64,000 nucleotides of DNA from Telmatactis stephensoni (GCA_029948255.1 JALIZF010001437.1:124001-188000); one strand, 5' to 3'; positions 1 to 37,654 are shown, counted from the first letter of the stretch. The notes: a model not told the origin generated them from the letters alone. Numbers and translations: made by a program.

Positions 1-1427
1 GAAATAATTTTTAATTCAAATGAAGTTATATTCAGAATTTCAAAGAATAAGAAAACTTTTATCGAGTGCATTATTGTGCACGAGTAAAGATAAAATATTT
101 GATTGCAACTGTTTCCAGTGTACAGAAAAAGATAAAATTGTAATTAAGTTTACCGGTCTTCCTGTGGACTCTATTCGTTTTAAACTTACTGTTTCACCGC
201 TAAGTAGGGGAGGGTTCATAGTATTTATAGCATTAGAGTTATAGTATATTGTTGTAGAGTTTACAAAATACCAACTCCATAGCCAGCTTCTTGTCAGACT
301 TCAAGAAAGACTGCCCTAAAGATGGTAACCAAAAGTCCGTTTTCTCGATCTTCAGTCTTTCTACATTTCTAATCTTTCGGACAGGAAAACTCCCATGGAT
401 AGATGGAGGAAATAGTATTTTTTCCCAGGGTCCTTCACAATTGTTCACGAAGGCATTTTCTCTAGAAGTAAAGTGACATGTAAGCTACTATAGCCGGTTT
501 GCTAGAATTGGTGTTTGACAAAGTTTTAAAATTGTGCATGTTCGAAGAGCATGGCTGTTTAGAGTGGTTTTCACGAGCGACGGACACAGAAGCGGAAAAA
601 AAGACACGCAGATTCAATGATGCACTGCTTAGTCTTACGAAATGCAACAATAAGTCTCCGCATGTTTCTTCCGCTTCTACTTCCGTTCGTGGAAACCAGG
701 CCAATGTCAAATGACATTTGCCCTCTTCGCTCAGAATTAGCTTTGAAAACAAATTTTTTTGAGAAATTTTTGGCTGCAACATTTTTTAAGTACAGCTGTT
801 TGTAAAAGCTTGTCTTTTTGAGAAGGATTAAAATTGGATTCTGTGAAGCAAATAAATCCGAGATAATATTGACGTGGGCGAAAAGGCAATGAACATTGTT
901 ATTTCCAAACAGTCTTTTGGAAACAGCTCTACTACATACTTTGTGATATTTTTCGAACTCTGATATCACATAATCCTATGACTTTGTAGATCGTAGTAAA
1001 GTCGTAATGATTTGAAACATTAGCTATTCTATCACAAAGTATTTATTCTTTGACTTTTAATTCCTTTGAATCTTTTTCACTCCACGCTCTTTTAGAGATG
1101 TCTTTTTTGCTCTTATTTTGAAATGTGGCCCGTCAATCAGCTTTGACGGCCGTTGCAATTCCATTGTAAGAAAAAGGGCTATTATAAACTACTATAGTAA
1201 ATAGTGTACACCACCAAACTACTATAGTAAATATTGTACAGTCAGGCAGTTGCTTTACCAATTGTTGTAGTCATTAACATATTTGGGTTTTCACTACTTG
1301 GTTCTTATTAATTACAGTGTTGGGAAGGGAAAAGTTATTGTTGATATGGATTAAACATTCTTTTCAACTATGTATGCCTGTTACTTCGCAAGAGGGTGCG
1401 TTGTCTTGATCGGATGGGGATTGGTTA
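1..1427. other. Intergenic stretch, no gene recognised
   Basis: AT-rich sequence with only short ORFs (up to about 130 codons) that match no family I know. Around 1184-1240 a segment of about 30 bases containing AAACTACTATAGTAAATA occurs twice in direct orientation. The missing last exon(s) of the minus-strand P450 gene could lie here or outside the window, but I could not identify them. Confidence 0.5.
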
Positions 1428-1574
1428 GTGCAGAAGGTCTTCTCATTTACAGCTCGTAATTTTTTTCTTGAAATGATGTCTCGAGAGAAATGTTGGAGGG
1501 GGAACCTTCGGAGCCACCATCTTCACGAGATGGGTAGCGGATGGTTAAATTTTTATCTATTTTTATTTATTTCA

Positions 1575-1800
1575 TTAAGGAATATAAATCGCGCGCGCAT
1601 GTCTCTGTACTGTGATATAAACACGATGGAAGATGTAGAGCAAGAGAAAAGCAAGATTAGGAACACGAGGCGTAGCATAGCAGTAGCATAGCGTAGCATA
1701 CATTGCTTTTTTTACGTTTTTTGAGCGAGCCCTGTCTCTGTCCTCTGATATAAACATGGTAGCCAGCCAATCAGCGCGCGTGCTATATCTCAAATATGTT
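1575..1800. repeat. Dispersed repeat, second copy near 39.56-39.84 kb
   Basis: The piece ATGTCTCTGTACTGTGATAT at about 1600 and the piece ending in TAGCCAGCCAATCAGCGCGCG at about 1760 both recur at 39.57-39.84 kb. There they appear as CGCGCTGATTGGCTGGCTA and then ATGTCTCTGTACTGTGATAT. The two ends of each copy resemble each other in inverted orientation (CTGTCTCTGTCCTCTGATAT against ATATCACAGTACAGAGACAT), so this looks like a small inverted-repeat element. Coding content is absent. Confidence 0.55.
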
Positions 1801-1910
1801 ATAAAAGTAAATGCTAAATGTCCAATAAAATGTTTATATGAAATTAGAGATGCACTGCTCCCTCCCCTCCCATGCACTGCTCCCTCCCCTCCCATGCAAT
1901 GTTGCGCCAA

Positions 1911-2757
1911 TGAAGGAAGTTAGGTCGCGTATATGTTCTCAACTTGACGCACAACATTCCTCGGGGGAGGGGGGATCAGCACCGATTTTACGCGTGTGCA
2001 AAATTAATTTGGACTTCCTGTCCTAACCAAATGCGCACTGATTGTAGGTCCAAACTTTCCTGTGAAGGGCTGACTTGGTCTTGGACTTGGACTTGGTCCG
2101 TGTGAATGCAAGTTTCCAAACGAGACTTCGAGTTTCACAGGTCGCACTTCAACGATAACGGTAGTAAAAGAAACGATGATATCTTACAAAAATCCGGACC
2201 CCCAGTGGTTTGTTTTGCTGTCAAAGTTTGAAAAACTTAGTTGGCAAAATCAAGGAACCTTCAGACGGAATCGTGTTTCTCGAAGTGCGAGAGGTACAAT
2301 ATTTTTTCAAGAAGTGCCCATAATTATCTAAGGCTGTGGCCGTAGTTGGTTCTCTAGGAGTTATCACGAACAGCTTTCACAACAATGAAATACTGCTTAA
2401 AATATTGTAATTACACAGTAGAAACGGATTTGACTCACGCTCGACTACTGTCTACAGGATGTAAAAAATAACTTAAGTGATCGAAACCATATTCATCCAG
2501 TGCTATTTTGTGTTCTTATTCAAAGTACGTAATCTGTGCTGTGATTTGAGACCTTGTGCATAGAGCAATATGTGGATGTTGTGTGTATGCTTTTCTTTAA
2601 TTATGCGGTATAATGCAATGATGGCTTTAGGTTTTCCATTTACCCACTACTGAGTAACTGAACTTTTGTCATTGCTGCGATTATACCAACAACGTCGCTA
2701 TCAGCTGACGTCTGTACCATCCTTGTTGTCTTCAGCGTCATCATCACCTAATAATTA
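1911..2757. other. Intergenic, nothing recognised
   Basis: No ORF of interest, no RNA gene and no clear repeat boundary. Around 2070-2095 there is a short run of CTTGGACTTGG-like copies. This is probably the 3' flank of the LINE remnant that follows. Confidence 0.4.
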
Positions 2758-3537
2758 TCAGACAACAGCATCTTGTTTCCTGGTAAAGACAGCATGTACA
2801 TCAGCTTTTGGTCTGGATACAGGCAGCCATTTGTACTTGAGTTCTTGTCCTGGAGGCAGCGTCCATGTGTAACGTAAATTATATTTACAAGACTTAATTT
2901 CTACTGCCCTGTCATGAAGAGCATGGCTCGAGTCATTTCTAATGTTCTGGAACTCTCTTGCAGTGGCTTCATTTCTTCTTGTCTCTAGGGCCGGAAGGTA
3001 ATCTCTTGGAAGGCCAATGATCCTTAAGCATCTTCTCTGTATACGCTCTATTTCCTCCTTCAGGTATGAGGGAATTCCTCCCCATACTGGAGCACCATAT
3101 TCCAAGACGGGTCTTATTAAGGTAGTATAGATGTTGAGACCAACTTCAGAAGGCAACTGGGCCCTTCTACATTCTCGTAGGTAGAAAATTCTCTTAGAGG
3201 CCTTCTTTGTGATATTGTCAACATGGGCATTCCACTTTAGATCATTTTGGAACCACACACCCAGCAACTTGAACTGCTCAACTCTTTCGATGCCTGTCGA
3301 TCCAATTTGGAGTAGCGGAGGCTCTGGAACTTGACGGAAGTTAATCCACATATCTTTAGTTTTCTTTGCATTCAGTATCATTTTATTGTCATTAGCCCAA
3401 TAAATCACAGAGTCAAGTACACTTTGCATTTCGCTAGTCTCGCAAGATTTCATACATATATGCATGGTGCAGTCCTCAGCGTACTTACAGGTATTCACAT
3501 TAATAACGACGTACGTCGCTTGAGATAAATTCAACAT
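2758..3537 (-). mobile_element. LINE remnant, C-terminal half of reverse transcriptase
   Basis: A single open frame of 259 codons reads as the palm/thumb and C-terminal region of a non-LTR reverse transcriptase of the CR1/Jockey kind. Features include KYAEDCTMHI (motif C position), LNAKKTKDMW, the thumb segment FKLLGVWFQNDLKWNAHVD, and RPVLEYGAPVWGGIPSYL followed by IQRRCLRIIG. Everything upstream (endonuclease and RT motifs A and B) is missing, so the copy is 5' truncated, as is usual for LINEs. At motif C the first of the two catalytic aspartates is Glu (Y-A-E-D), so it should be inactive even apart from the truncation. It lies just downstream of the last P450 exon recognised, on the same strand. 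Confidence 0.85.
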
Positions 3538-3881
3538 ACAGGAAATATCTAGATCTTTCTTACTTATTGTTGCAGAAAACCATTTTCAATACAACGCCTC
3601 CTTGTTTCCAGGACGACGTTGTTGCGCGCAACGTCGAAGAACGCGTTGCAGGCAACAACGCAAAAGTAAAACACGGTCCATATTCGTGTCTGTTGCGCAC
3701 AACTTCGTAAAGGCAAACGGCGCGATTCCTGACTCATTTCTTGCGAGTGCGACGTCACAGAGAAAGTCGCGCCTTGTTCCGGGTCCTTAAGGACTACTTC
3801 TGTCCTTTTTCACATCAATTAAGATAGAAAAAATGAAGTTTTAGATTAACATATCGAAGAAATGTGTCTTGTTCACGCTAC

Positions 3882-6800
3882 CTTGATAATTTTGTGAATA
3901 AAGGCATGTCCTACACACATTCTTGGACCAGAGCCAAATGTCCATACAAGGTCTCCATCTTCTTGATTACTAAACACACAAAATATAGATGTAAAATACA
4001 GTCAAACAGATCGCGATCTACAAAGGTAAATACTAGTAGTTCAAGAAAGCGGTCAATGAAACACTTGTAAAGAGAGCGGAGTATATTTCAAAATGTCGTC
4101 TACAGACTTAAACAAGCTCTTCTCTCTTCAATGACTTTTCAGTCTCTATCAATTGCACGGATACATTTTCGCAGCGAGCTTTTATGCATCTTCCCAGTTT
4201 AGTGTGCCGCGCAGACGCCTTAATACCCAAGGCATCATATTATCCAAGATATTAAGGTATTACCCAAGATATTAAGGTACTACCCAAGATATTAAGGTAT
4301 TACCCAAGATATTAAGGTATTACCCAAGATATTAAGGTATTACCCAAGATATTAAGGTATTACCCAAGATATTAAGGTATTACCCAAGATATTAAGGTAT
4401 TACCCAAGATATTAAGGCATTACCCAAGGTATTAAGGTATTACCCAAGATATTAAGGTATTACCCAAGATATTAAGGTATTACCCAAGATATTAAGGTAT
4501 TACCCAAGATATTAAGGTATTACCCAAGGTTTTAAGGTAATTACCCAAGGTATTAAGGTATGATAAAGCTTACCAAGTTCTCCATCTCTCAGGGTTAAAT
4601 TGAAAAGGTTCAGGAAAAACACTTGGATCGCAGTTTGCAGCCCTTGTTAGATACGCCACATAATAACCTGCTGGAATCTTGTATCCATCTATTATAATGT
4701 CCTGTACATGTACACAAAAGATAAAAGCAGTAACTAGAGATGAGGAGTTAGCATACAGCCATCTGATTTAGGTGTTTGTTTGAGCTCTGTACCTCCACCC
4801 TTGTGCTGATAGCTACAAAATTCTACCTTAATAGCTTTTCTTCTTCCACCAAGAAAAGGTGGCCATAAACGTTTTACTTCCAGTAAGATATCATCAAGGT
4901 AATCATCATCTTCCAGTGCTTTTTGTCTTCTTTTGATCTGTTAAAAAAATGAAGAGGCATAGAAGAAACTTGGAAAGTGAAAAGGAGAAAAGTATCTGAA
5001 AATACAACAAGAGGAGAGTCTTAAATGGCAATTAGTTGCAACTTACGTGGCATTTACTATTTATAACTAGTTAAGAATTGTGTATTTGCCCCATCACTTA
5101 TGTCCACGATTGTAGGTATCTGCAACTTATTGTCAACCTTTTTGCATTGTTCTTTCTCTCCACAGTTAGCAATTGAATCTCTACCTTGGCTATGCAACTC
5201 TCTGTCTATAACAGATACATCGATCTCCACAGAGCAGACTGCCTCATTTAGATAACATAATTTGCAATGTCAGTTAATGTAAAGATCTCTGTCATTTCTA
5301 TACTCACATTATGAGGTTTTGACAGTTCTATGCAAAATGAAACAAGCAAAGATGCCAGAGCCTTGGGTACTAGTGCTGACACAAATAAGAGAAGATGATT
5401 GACCAATTCTGTTGTTGACTCAAATTCTGCTTCTTTTAGTATTTGGAAAACCGATCTTTGGATTTAAGAAAATTGAGATTATTATCCATATAGATATGCA
5501 TGTATATCTGCATACAGTTCTTTCCTTACCCCTGTGAGAGATCACTTTCTGATAACTTCTTTGTTATGATTTCTAGAAGTTCTTTCTGTAAAACAAGAAG
5601 TGTTAAGGTTGATAGGGGTGACTAGGGAGATGGGATACGGCTCTACCTTATACTGTATACCAAATTGCCTTATTGTATATGATGCACAGTGTGTGGTAGC
5701 TTTTTAAGACAAGGTTCCTGGTAACTTGCACTGATTTTGCAGAGCTAGCTAGGAATTAAAGGTTGACTTCTTCCATAACTTCCTTTACTCTTGGGTTTCC
5801 TGTGGCAAGAGACACACAGGGCACCCAATTAACTGAGTAGCCTGCAGAGGAGGCTATTAGAAACAAAAAGTTATAGCAAGAGGAAGCAACCTGTGTCCCC
5901 TAGAAGATTGCTTTTAGATAAGGGGAAACAAGTGTTACAAACCATTAATTTCATGATAATATAGTGCTCAATAAAACAGCAATGTTACCTTGGCAGACAT
6001 TGCTTTATGATATCCTGACTTGTGGCCATAAACATTAATGCTTAGAGGGACAGAAATTAGTCCTAAAGAACAAAAATTAATAAATGGACCTGTTTCAGGG
6101 ATAATTACAATAAAATGGGTGTGGCAATAGGGGTTATGTCAAAATTACTCCTGCCATTGTAAACCATGACTTTTTTGGGAGCCCTATCTTCACTGTCAAA
6201 AAAAGCCACTCCTTCTCTCCCCTGGCTCCCTCCTCCATCATATCTTGAAAATAAATTACCATGCCAATGAGCAATTGTTAGATCAATGATATCCTCTGAT
6301 TCTTGAGCAGCAGAATCAAAATCCAGTCCCAAGAAGAGAGTAAGAGAAATTTGTGTTGTTAGCAACTTTAATCTTCTATACAGTGGAATAGGTCCCTGTA
6401 ACTCCAGTCCTTCTAAAAGTCTTGAACATATAACATCAACTTCTGCTAAATGTCGAGCCCATGTTTTCAGGCTTAAGTGTAGAACAAAGTATCTTTCTTA
6501 GTCGAAAAGCTTCATCATCACTATTAAATATAACCAAATCACCATAAAGGCTGTACATATACCCAAAGTCTTTGTAACCCATATCTAGGTCATGGGTATG
6601 ATCTGCAAGAATAGATAAAAATAAGTGTAAGGTGGACCAGCCAGTCCATGATATCTCATCCTTTAAGGATACAGACCCCTGGGATAACTTCACAGGTATT
6701 AAGGTATCAGGGTACCCCAAAGTTTCTCAAAAGGGTTGATTTTTACGTTTTTACATTTTCTGATAGAATGCACAATAAGCTATGATTTAGTGAAAAAATT

Positions 6801-9800
6801 ATTTCACTAGTGATTTTGAATAGCGAGTTATAAGCGAAAAACTTTTTTCCATCTTAATCCCTGTCAATTATCTGTTGACATCACTTGTCAATTGACCTGT
6901 CATCAAGAGAGCTTGTCGGTGAAGAATATATTTCTCTATAAACTATCGAAACCTTTGTAAAAAGATTATTCAACAAGAGCCAAAGTTCAATAGGATCAAA
7001 TTGCCTTGATTTCCCGCCATTTGTGTGGGAAACGTAACAAGATTTTGGTTGCCCTTTACTTCAGCTGTCATCGGGCAAGATTATGAGGTGTTATCATCCC
7101 CTTGTATCAACAAACCCGCTTCTTGGCTCCAAAACACATTTTTGCATTTTTCTCGGAAGTGAATTTACGTTCAATTAGCCATGTATTTTGAGTTCCCAGT
7201 CAAAGGGATTTTAATGGATTCATCTGAAATTTGGCAGAGGTCATCCTCGATAGTTGTTCTTTAAAAGATTTTCGATTTTTTGCTCCATTCCAAAGTTATC
7301 GTCTGTTTTGTATCGGATACAGCAATTTTGGCAATGTTGTAACTTTAGGAACGTATAACAGAACAACGGGGCAACTAATCAAAAATCTGAGACACACTTT
7401 TGACAAGTGATATCTCATGATCTCAGAAAGATAGTAAACATTGTTTTCGGATCAATATTGATTGACCGGGAACTCTGCGAAGACACCTTGGTGAAAATTT
7501 GAATAATCCGCTCTAACCTAAAAGGAAAAAATTATTTTACGATAAAAATAATAGATTGCAATGTATACTTTAATGGGGTTTAGACTAAAAGTCTTGGCGC
7601 AATATAGAGTTGAACGTACACCGGTCGCTAGGGCTACCCTGATACCTTAAAAAGCTACCTTATTTGCCAGAGCCTGAAAAATTTACTAACAGTATTTTTG
7701 CATATAGGCCATTATTTAAGAAAAACTCCAACCAACCCTTACAATGCAGTATGCCAATAAACTATCCAGGATTCTTCCTCAAGGAAGGAATGCAGAAATT
7801 TGAAATCATGCATCCAGGGAATCCACAGGATATTGTGCAAAAGTATTGTGTCAAAGAAAATGGCCCAAAGTCATCTAAGGTGGGGATGCACACCTTAGGG
7901 GAGACGTGCAGGGGGAAGGGGGGTTGCACACCAGCCCTTGCACCCCCTCCCCTAAATCTGCCCCTGAAACTTGCCCAACCTTATTCTAATAGTATGCATG
8001 TAAGTCTAGAGATTTAAGGTGGCTGGACCCTATTTCGCCAGTGCGCGGGTAGTCGAATTGAAGCGGCTATTAATTGCGTTACAGAATTAAGTTGACCAAA
8101 CTTTTTACGCACACCTACTACAAATGGACCAAATTTTATAATGATGCTAGTTTGGTTGAAATCGGAGCTTTTTTAACATCGAAATTGTTATACACTTGAT
8201 TTGAAATTTTGGCAATTTTCTCAAAATCCTGACCTCGACGAGCAAAACGATTTATGAGACTTTGTAAATCAAATGTTTGTCTATAATGTGAGAGTGTTTC
8301 AAGAAATTCTATTAAGCCAATTTTGAGTAAAAACGGAGCAATTATTTGACTTTGAAGAAATTTAAAACCGCGGGTGCTCTACTAAATTAATTTTATAACA
8401 ATAATTTTCCAAAGAAAAGTTGCAATATTTGTGGTTCTAAATAATACCAAGGCATTGTTCTTTATTTTGTGAATATGTCGTCATATTTGCTATTTTTGAT
8501 CGCCGTTGAGACGACTGTACGTAAAGCACTAAATTCCTGCGTTTATCTCAGAATTTCGACATCCACGTTAATAATACTGGTTCTTGAAAACTAGTAGATG
8601 AATTTTTTTTTATTTCTCGATATTGTATTTTCAATCCTTTACCAGTAAGGTGTGTAAACTACAAAGGCATTGAAGTTTTTTAAGACCATTAAATAATTTT
8701 TTAAACATTGCCATATGTGCATCTCTATTCTCCGAGTTGTTGCCGGTGTTTGATTATGCATGCCTGCATGCGTGTCGCTTTGGCACCTCGTGCAAAAAAT
8801 GCAAATACATGGAAGTCTTCCAAGTTACCTGGACTGGTGAACTACTTTTCTTCGCCTTTTTAGCCTTTAATGTGTTTTCCAGCAATATTTCACTTCTCCG
8901 TTTTCTTTTTGTACAAGGAAATACCATAGTTCTAGAAACTGTAGTAAGGAACTGCTACGTACAGCGTTACTCTGGATATCACTGGCGTGACTTTCCATGT
9001 ATATTTGCATTTTTTGCACGAGGTGCCAAAGCGACACGCTTGCAGGCATGCATAATCAAACACCGGCAACAACTCGGAGAATAGAGATGCACATATGGCA
9101 ATGTTTAAAAAATTATTTAATGGTCTTAAAAAACTTCAATGCCTTTGTAATTTACATACCTTACTGGTAAAGGATTGAATATTCAATATCGAGAAATAAA
9201 AAAAAATTCATCTACTAGTTTTCAAGAACCAGTATTATTAACGTGGATGTCGAAATTCCGAGTTAAACGCGGCAATTTAGTGCTTTACGTACAGTCGTCT
9301 CAACGGCAATCAAAAACTGCAAAAACGATGACATATTCACAAAATAAAGAACCATGCCTTGGTATTATTTGGAACCAAAAATATTGCTAGTTTTCTTTGG
9401 GAAATTATTGTTATAAAATTACTTTAGTAGAGCACCCGCGGTTTTAAATTTCTTCAAAGTCAAATAATTGCTCCGTTTTTACTCAAAATCGGCTTAATAG
9501 AATTTCTTGAAACGCTCTCACATTATAGACAAACATTTGATTTACAAAGTCTCATAAATCGTTTTGCTCGTCGAGGTCAGGATTTTGAGAAAATTGCCAA
9601 AATTTCAAATCAAGTGTATAACAATTTCAATGTTAAAAAAGCTCCGATTTCAACCAAACTAGCATCATTATAAAATTTGGTCCATTTGTAGTAGGTGTGC
9701 GTAAAAAGTTTGGTCAACTTAATTCTGTAACGCAATTAATAGCCGCTTCAATTCGACTACCCGCGCACTGGCGAAATAGGGTCCAGCCACCTTAATTCCC

Positions 9801-10024
9801 CCTGGACAGTCAAATGACATTATTTTATGTTTACCTTTTAATATTTCCTTTACACCTTGACTTGAAGCAACAAGCACATGAGCTCTGTTTAAAGCTCGTA
9901 CTTGAAATACCCTAGATCCATAAGTATCTATTCTACTTTGCACAAATTCATTGGGATTCTTTGCAAACTCAATGGTTTTATCTCCTGTAACAGGCCAGCC
10001 TATGCTCCCTGGCGGTACTGACAT
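3882..10024 (-). CDS. Cytochrome P450 (CYP26/CYP120-like N-terminal half), C-term not found
   Basis: Heme-thiolate monooxygenase family. Eight exons (minus strand): 10024-9835, 6602-6260, 6062-5989, 5585-5530, 5455-5308, 4937-4827, 4701-4574, 3969-3882. All have GT..AG borders and compatible phases. Landmarks in order: proline-rich hinge MSVPPGSIGWP; F-G region GLISVPLSINVYGH; I-helix LLLFVSALVPKALASLL; ExxR as EVKR in LLEVKRLWPPFLGGRRK; PERW; heme loop FGSGPRMCVGHAF with the ligand Cys. About 380 residues are covered. A final exon of roughly 50-80 residues is expected and was not found. The first ATG sits directly after an AG (TTGATTTTAG), so an upstream exon encoding a membrane anchor may exist. 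The I-helix lacks the usual A/G-G-x-D/E-T. In the second exon the frame is broken by one extra T at 6486-6488, so this is either a pseudogene or a sequence error. The family call is certain; the subfamily is not. Confidence 0.86.
4222..4562. repeat. 20-bp minisatellite in the last P450 intron recognised
   Basis: About 17 head-to-tail copies of a 20-bp unit, ATTAAGGTATTACCCAAGAT, with few substitutions. The edges carry variants such as CCAAGGTATTAAGG. It lies in the intron between the exons at 4701-4574 and 3969-3882, and ends only about 10 bases from the splice donor at 4573. Confidence 0.95.
6703..7646. mobile_element. TTAA-flanked terminal-inverted-repeat element, copy 1
   Basis: The ends are GGTATCAGGGTACCCC at the left and the near inverse GGCTACCCTGATACC at the right. 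Each is bordered by TTAA (6699-6702 and 7647-7650). A second, inverted copy at 43204-44005 has the same ends and the same TTAA borders, which fixes the boundaries. No ORF of note lies inside, so it is non-autonomous (944 bp). A TTAA target is the signature of the piggyBac superfamily, but the terminal bases here are GG rather than the usual CC, so the superfamily is an inference. It lies in the first P450 intron recognised. Confidence 0.85.
8018..9791. mobile_element. 1.77-kb palindromic element flanked by TTAA
   Basis: The left arm (about 8018-8817) and right arm (about 8988-9791) are near-perfect inverse copies of about 800 bases, with a central loop of about 170 bases. The ends read GGTGGCTGGACCCTATTTCG and its inverse, each bordered by TTAA (8014-8017 and 9792-9795). 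It has no convincing coding potential; the frames in the loop are short and shared with nothing. Arm identity is high, with only scattered substitutions, so the insertion or an arm-homogenising event is recent. It lies in the first P450 intron recognised, so a transcript of that gene would contain a very long hairpin. Confidence 0.92.
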
Positions 10025-10863
10025 CTAAAATCAAGAAGTAGTTATTACTAACACCAAAATTATAATTGCTGGGCAAATTTAACGGCAAATCAGACTTGAG
10101 AGATGTCTATTTTATTGTTTTTAATTATTTTGGGAATTGAGAATTAATTAACTTGAAAGAGGACATTGTAACATCCTTTGAATATTAAGGAACAATATTA
10201 AGAACTAAAAAAACCGGGCTTAACACGAGGAAAATAAAAAGTAAAAAAACGTTTCTTTGTGTATTGTATAAAAAGTATTAAATGAGTATTAAAATTGGTT
10301 GATAAACTCATTGAGGTCCTCAAATTAACCTAATAAGTTAAGGTTTAGGGTTAGGGTTAATGGCAATAGTAGAAATACGATCAGATCTTATCAAGTAATT
10401 ATAATTCTTTATCCTTTATCAATGTTGTGATTTATAAAGAATACAATACACAAAGAAACATTTTATACCTGCACCTTTAGCGAACATCCGAAAATAAGAA
10501 ACAAGTGTTTTTTGACACGACTTTTAGCGCTGAATTCTCGATCCTTTTGTCAAACCATCACATATCATAAACATCTCGAAGATCAAGGAGCAGCATTTGC
10601 GACTGCGCAGATATGGAACGACAACCGAGGAGGATCTGGGGACGAGAATGAAAAAATCCATGTCATAACCTTTAGATTATTAAAAAGATTATGGAAAACG
10701 TTCTCTCTTTCGAGACACTAAAAAACAGCATCATTGACAGCCGTAAGTAGGTTATTTTTGTTTTGATTCCGATTCCCGCCAAACACTACGAAAATACGAA
10801 ATACGAACAACGAACAACTTCGTCCAGATTTCGTGAAGAACTCGGATACATTCCGGCATAAAA
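10025..10863. promoter_or_regulatory. Shared upstream region of P450 (-) and LAP3 (+)
   Basis: The two genes are head to head, with the first recognised ATGs at 10024 (minus) and 10864 (plus). The segment should hold the LAP3 promoter and perhaps a 5' exon of the P450 gene; a possible donor reads GGTGCAG then GTATAA on the minus strand near 10466-10472. A short run TTTAGGGTTAGGGTTA at about 10346 resembles the animal telomere repeat but has only two to three units. No TATA box position can be assigned with confidence. Confidence 0.4.
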
Positions 10864-36960
<26,097 letters not shown>

Positions 36961-37205
36961 ATGAGAAAGTATTGAGCAAGTGAAAATGTGAGTTATTATC
37001 AGCGAGTGTTCAAATTTTGTAATAATGAATATAATTTATAGATGTTTGGTTGTGAGAATTAAAAATGATAAATGCCTCCTGTACTGATTGGTATATAAAT
37101 TGTACTTAAACATTAGAGAATTCTAATTTAATAATGTAAACACAATTGGAAGGTAAGCCGTCCGCGAGAAGAAAAAACTCTTTGTATCAACGTTTTTTAA
37201 AAATT

Positions 37206-37376
37206 CAGGAGCGGACCCAGGATTTTGCAAAGGGGGTGTCCCAAATAGGCCTCTTGAGAGATGACGTCATATCCAAGATGGTGGCCTCCTAACTATGGAA
37301 TCTGATGACGTCATCTCGTACGGCGCTAGGGGGTGTCCGGTGCACCTATGGACACCCCCCCCTGGATCCGACCCTG
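37206..37376. mobile_element. 171-bp MITE
   Basis: Ends CAGGAGCGGACCCAGG and CCTGGATCCGACCCTG are inverse of each other with few mismatches. The similarity goes on inwards (GGGGGTGTCC against GGACACCCCC). Bordered by AAATT on both sides (37201-37205, 37377-37381). Contains two TGACGTCAT-like palindromes. Superfamily not certain; the CAGG.GCGGA.CCAGG terminus is seen in many animal hAT-like MITEs, although a 5-bp border is short for hAT. Confidence 0.8.
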
Positions 37377-37479
37377 AAATTACATAAATGTAGTCACCAA
37401 ACTTCAATGAGCAGTGCGACTACATGATGAAGACCTGGGTAAGACAAAGCCAATTTATTTTACTTCGAAGCGCGGGGAG

Positions 37480-37650
37480 TGGTCGCCCAGTTTTCATGTA
37501 TAAAGCGTTCGAAGTGTACGCCCTTCACCCCCTCTCTCCATCACTGCTCCGCTTTGAAAGCTACAATTTAAAGCTACACGGGAAGGAAACAAGTCAAAAC
37601 AAGGATGTGAAGCTCTGGGAATCGAACTCGGGACTTCTTGCACCGTCGAT
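37480..37650 (-). mobile_element. Partial tRNA-derived SINE
   Basis: On the minus strand the B-box GAGTTCGATTCCC is followed by CATCCTTGTTTTGACTTG, CCGTGTAGCTTTAAATTG and GCGGAGCAGTGATGGAGAG. This is the same body as the SINE at 19939-20203. The head upstream of the B-box is not clear and no target duplication was found. Confidence 0.75.
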
Positions 37651-37654
37651 TCCA

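Noticed and set aside
20..244. Plus-strand frame with a P450-tail-like stretch (KFTGLPVDSIRFKLTVSPL)
   Set aside because: It is on the opposite strand from the P450 gene, and the resemblance to a P450 C-terminus is too weak to claim.
4222..4562. CRISPR-like array
   Set aside because: Units are contiguous 20-bp repeats with no spacers, in an animal intron.
7664..8017. 117-codon frame between the two TTAA elements
   Set aside because: Low-complexity stretch with G- and C-rich runs in a P450 intron, no domain, and it ends at the border of the palindromic element.
10340..10365. Interstitial telomere repeat
   Set aside because: Only two to three TTAGGG units; within chance or ordinary microsatellite noise.
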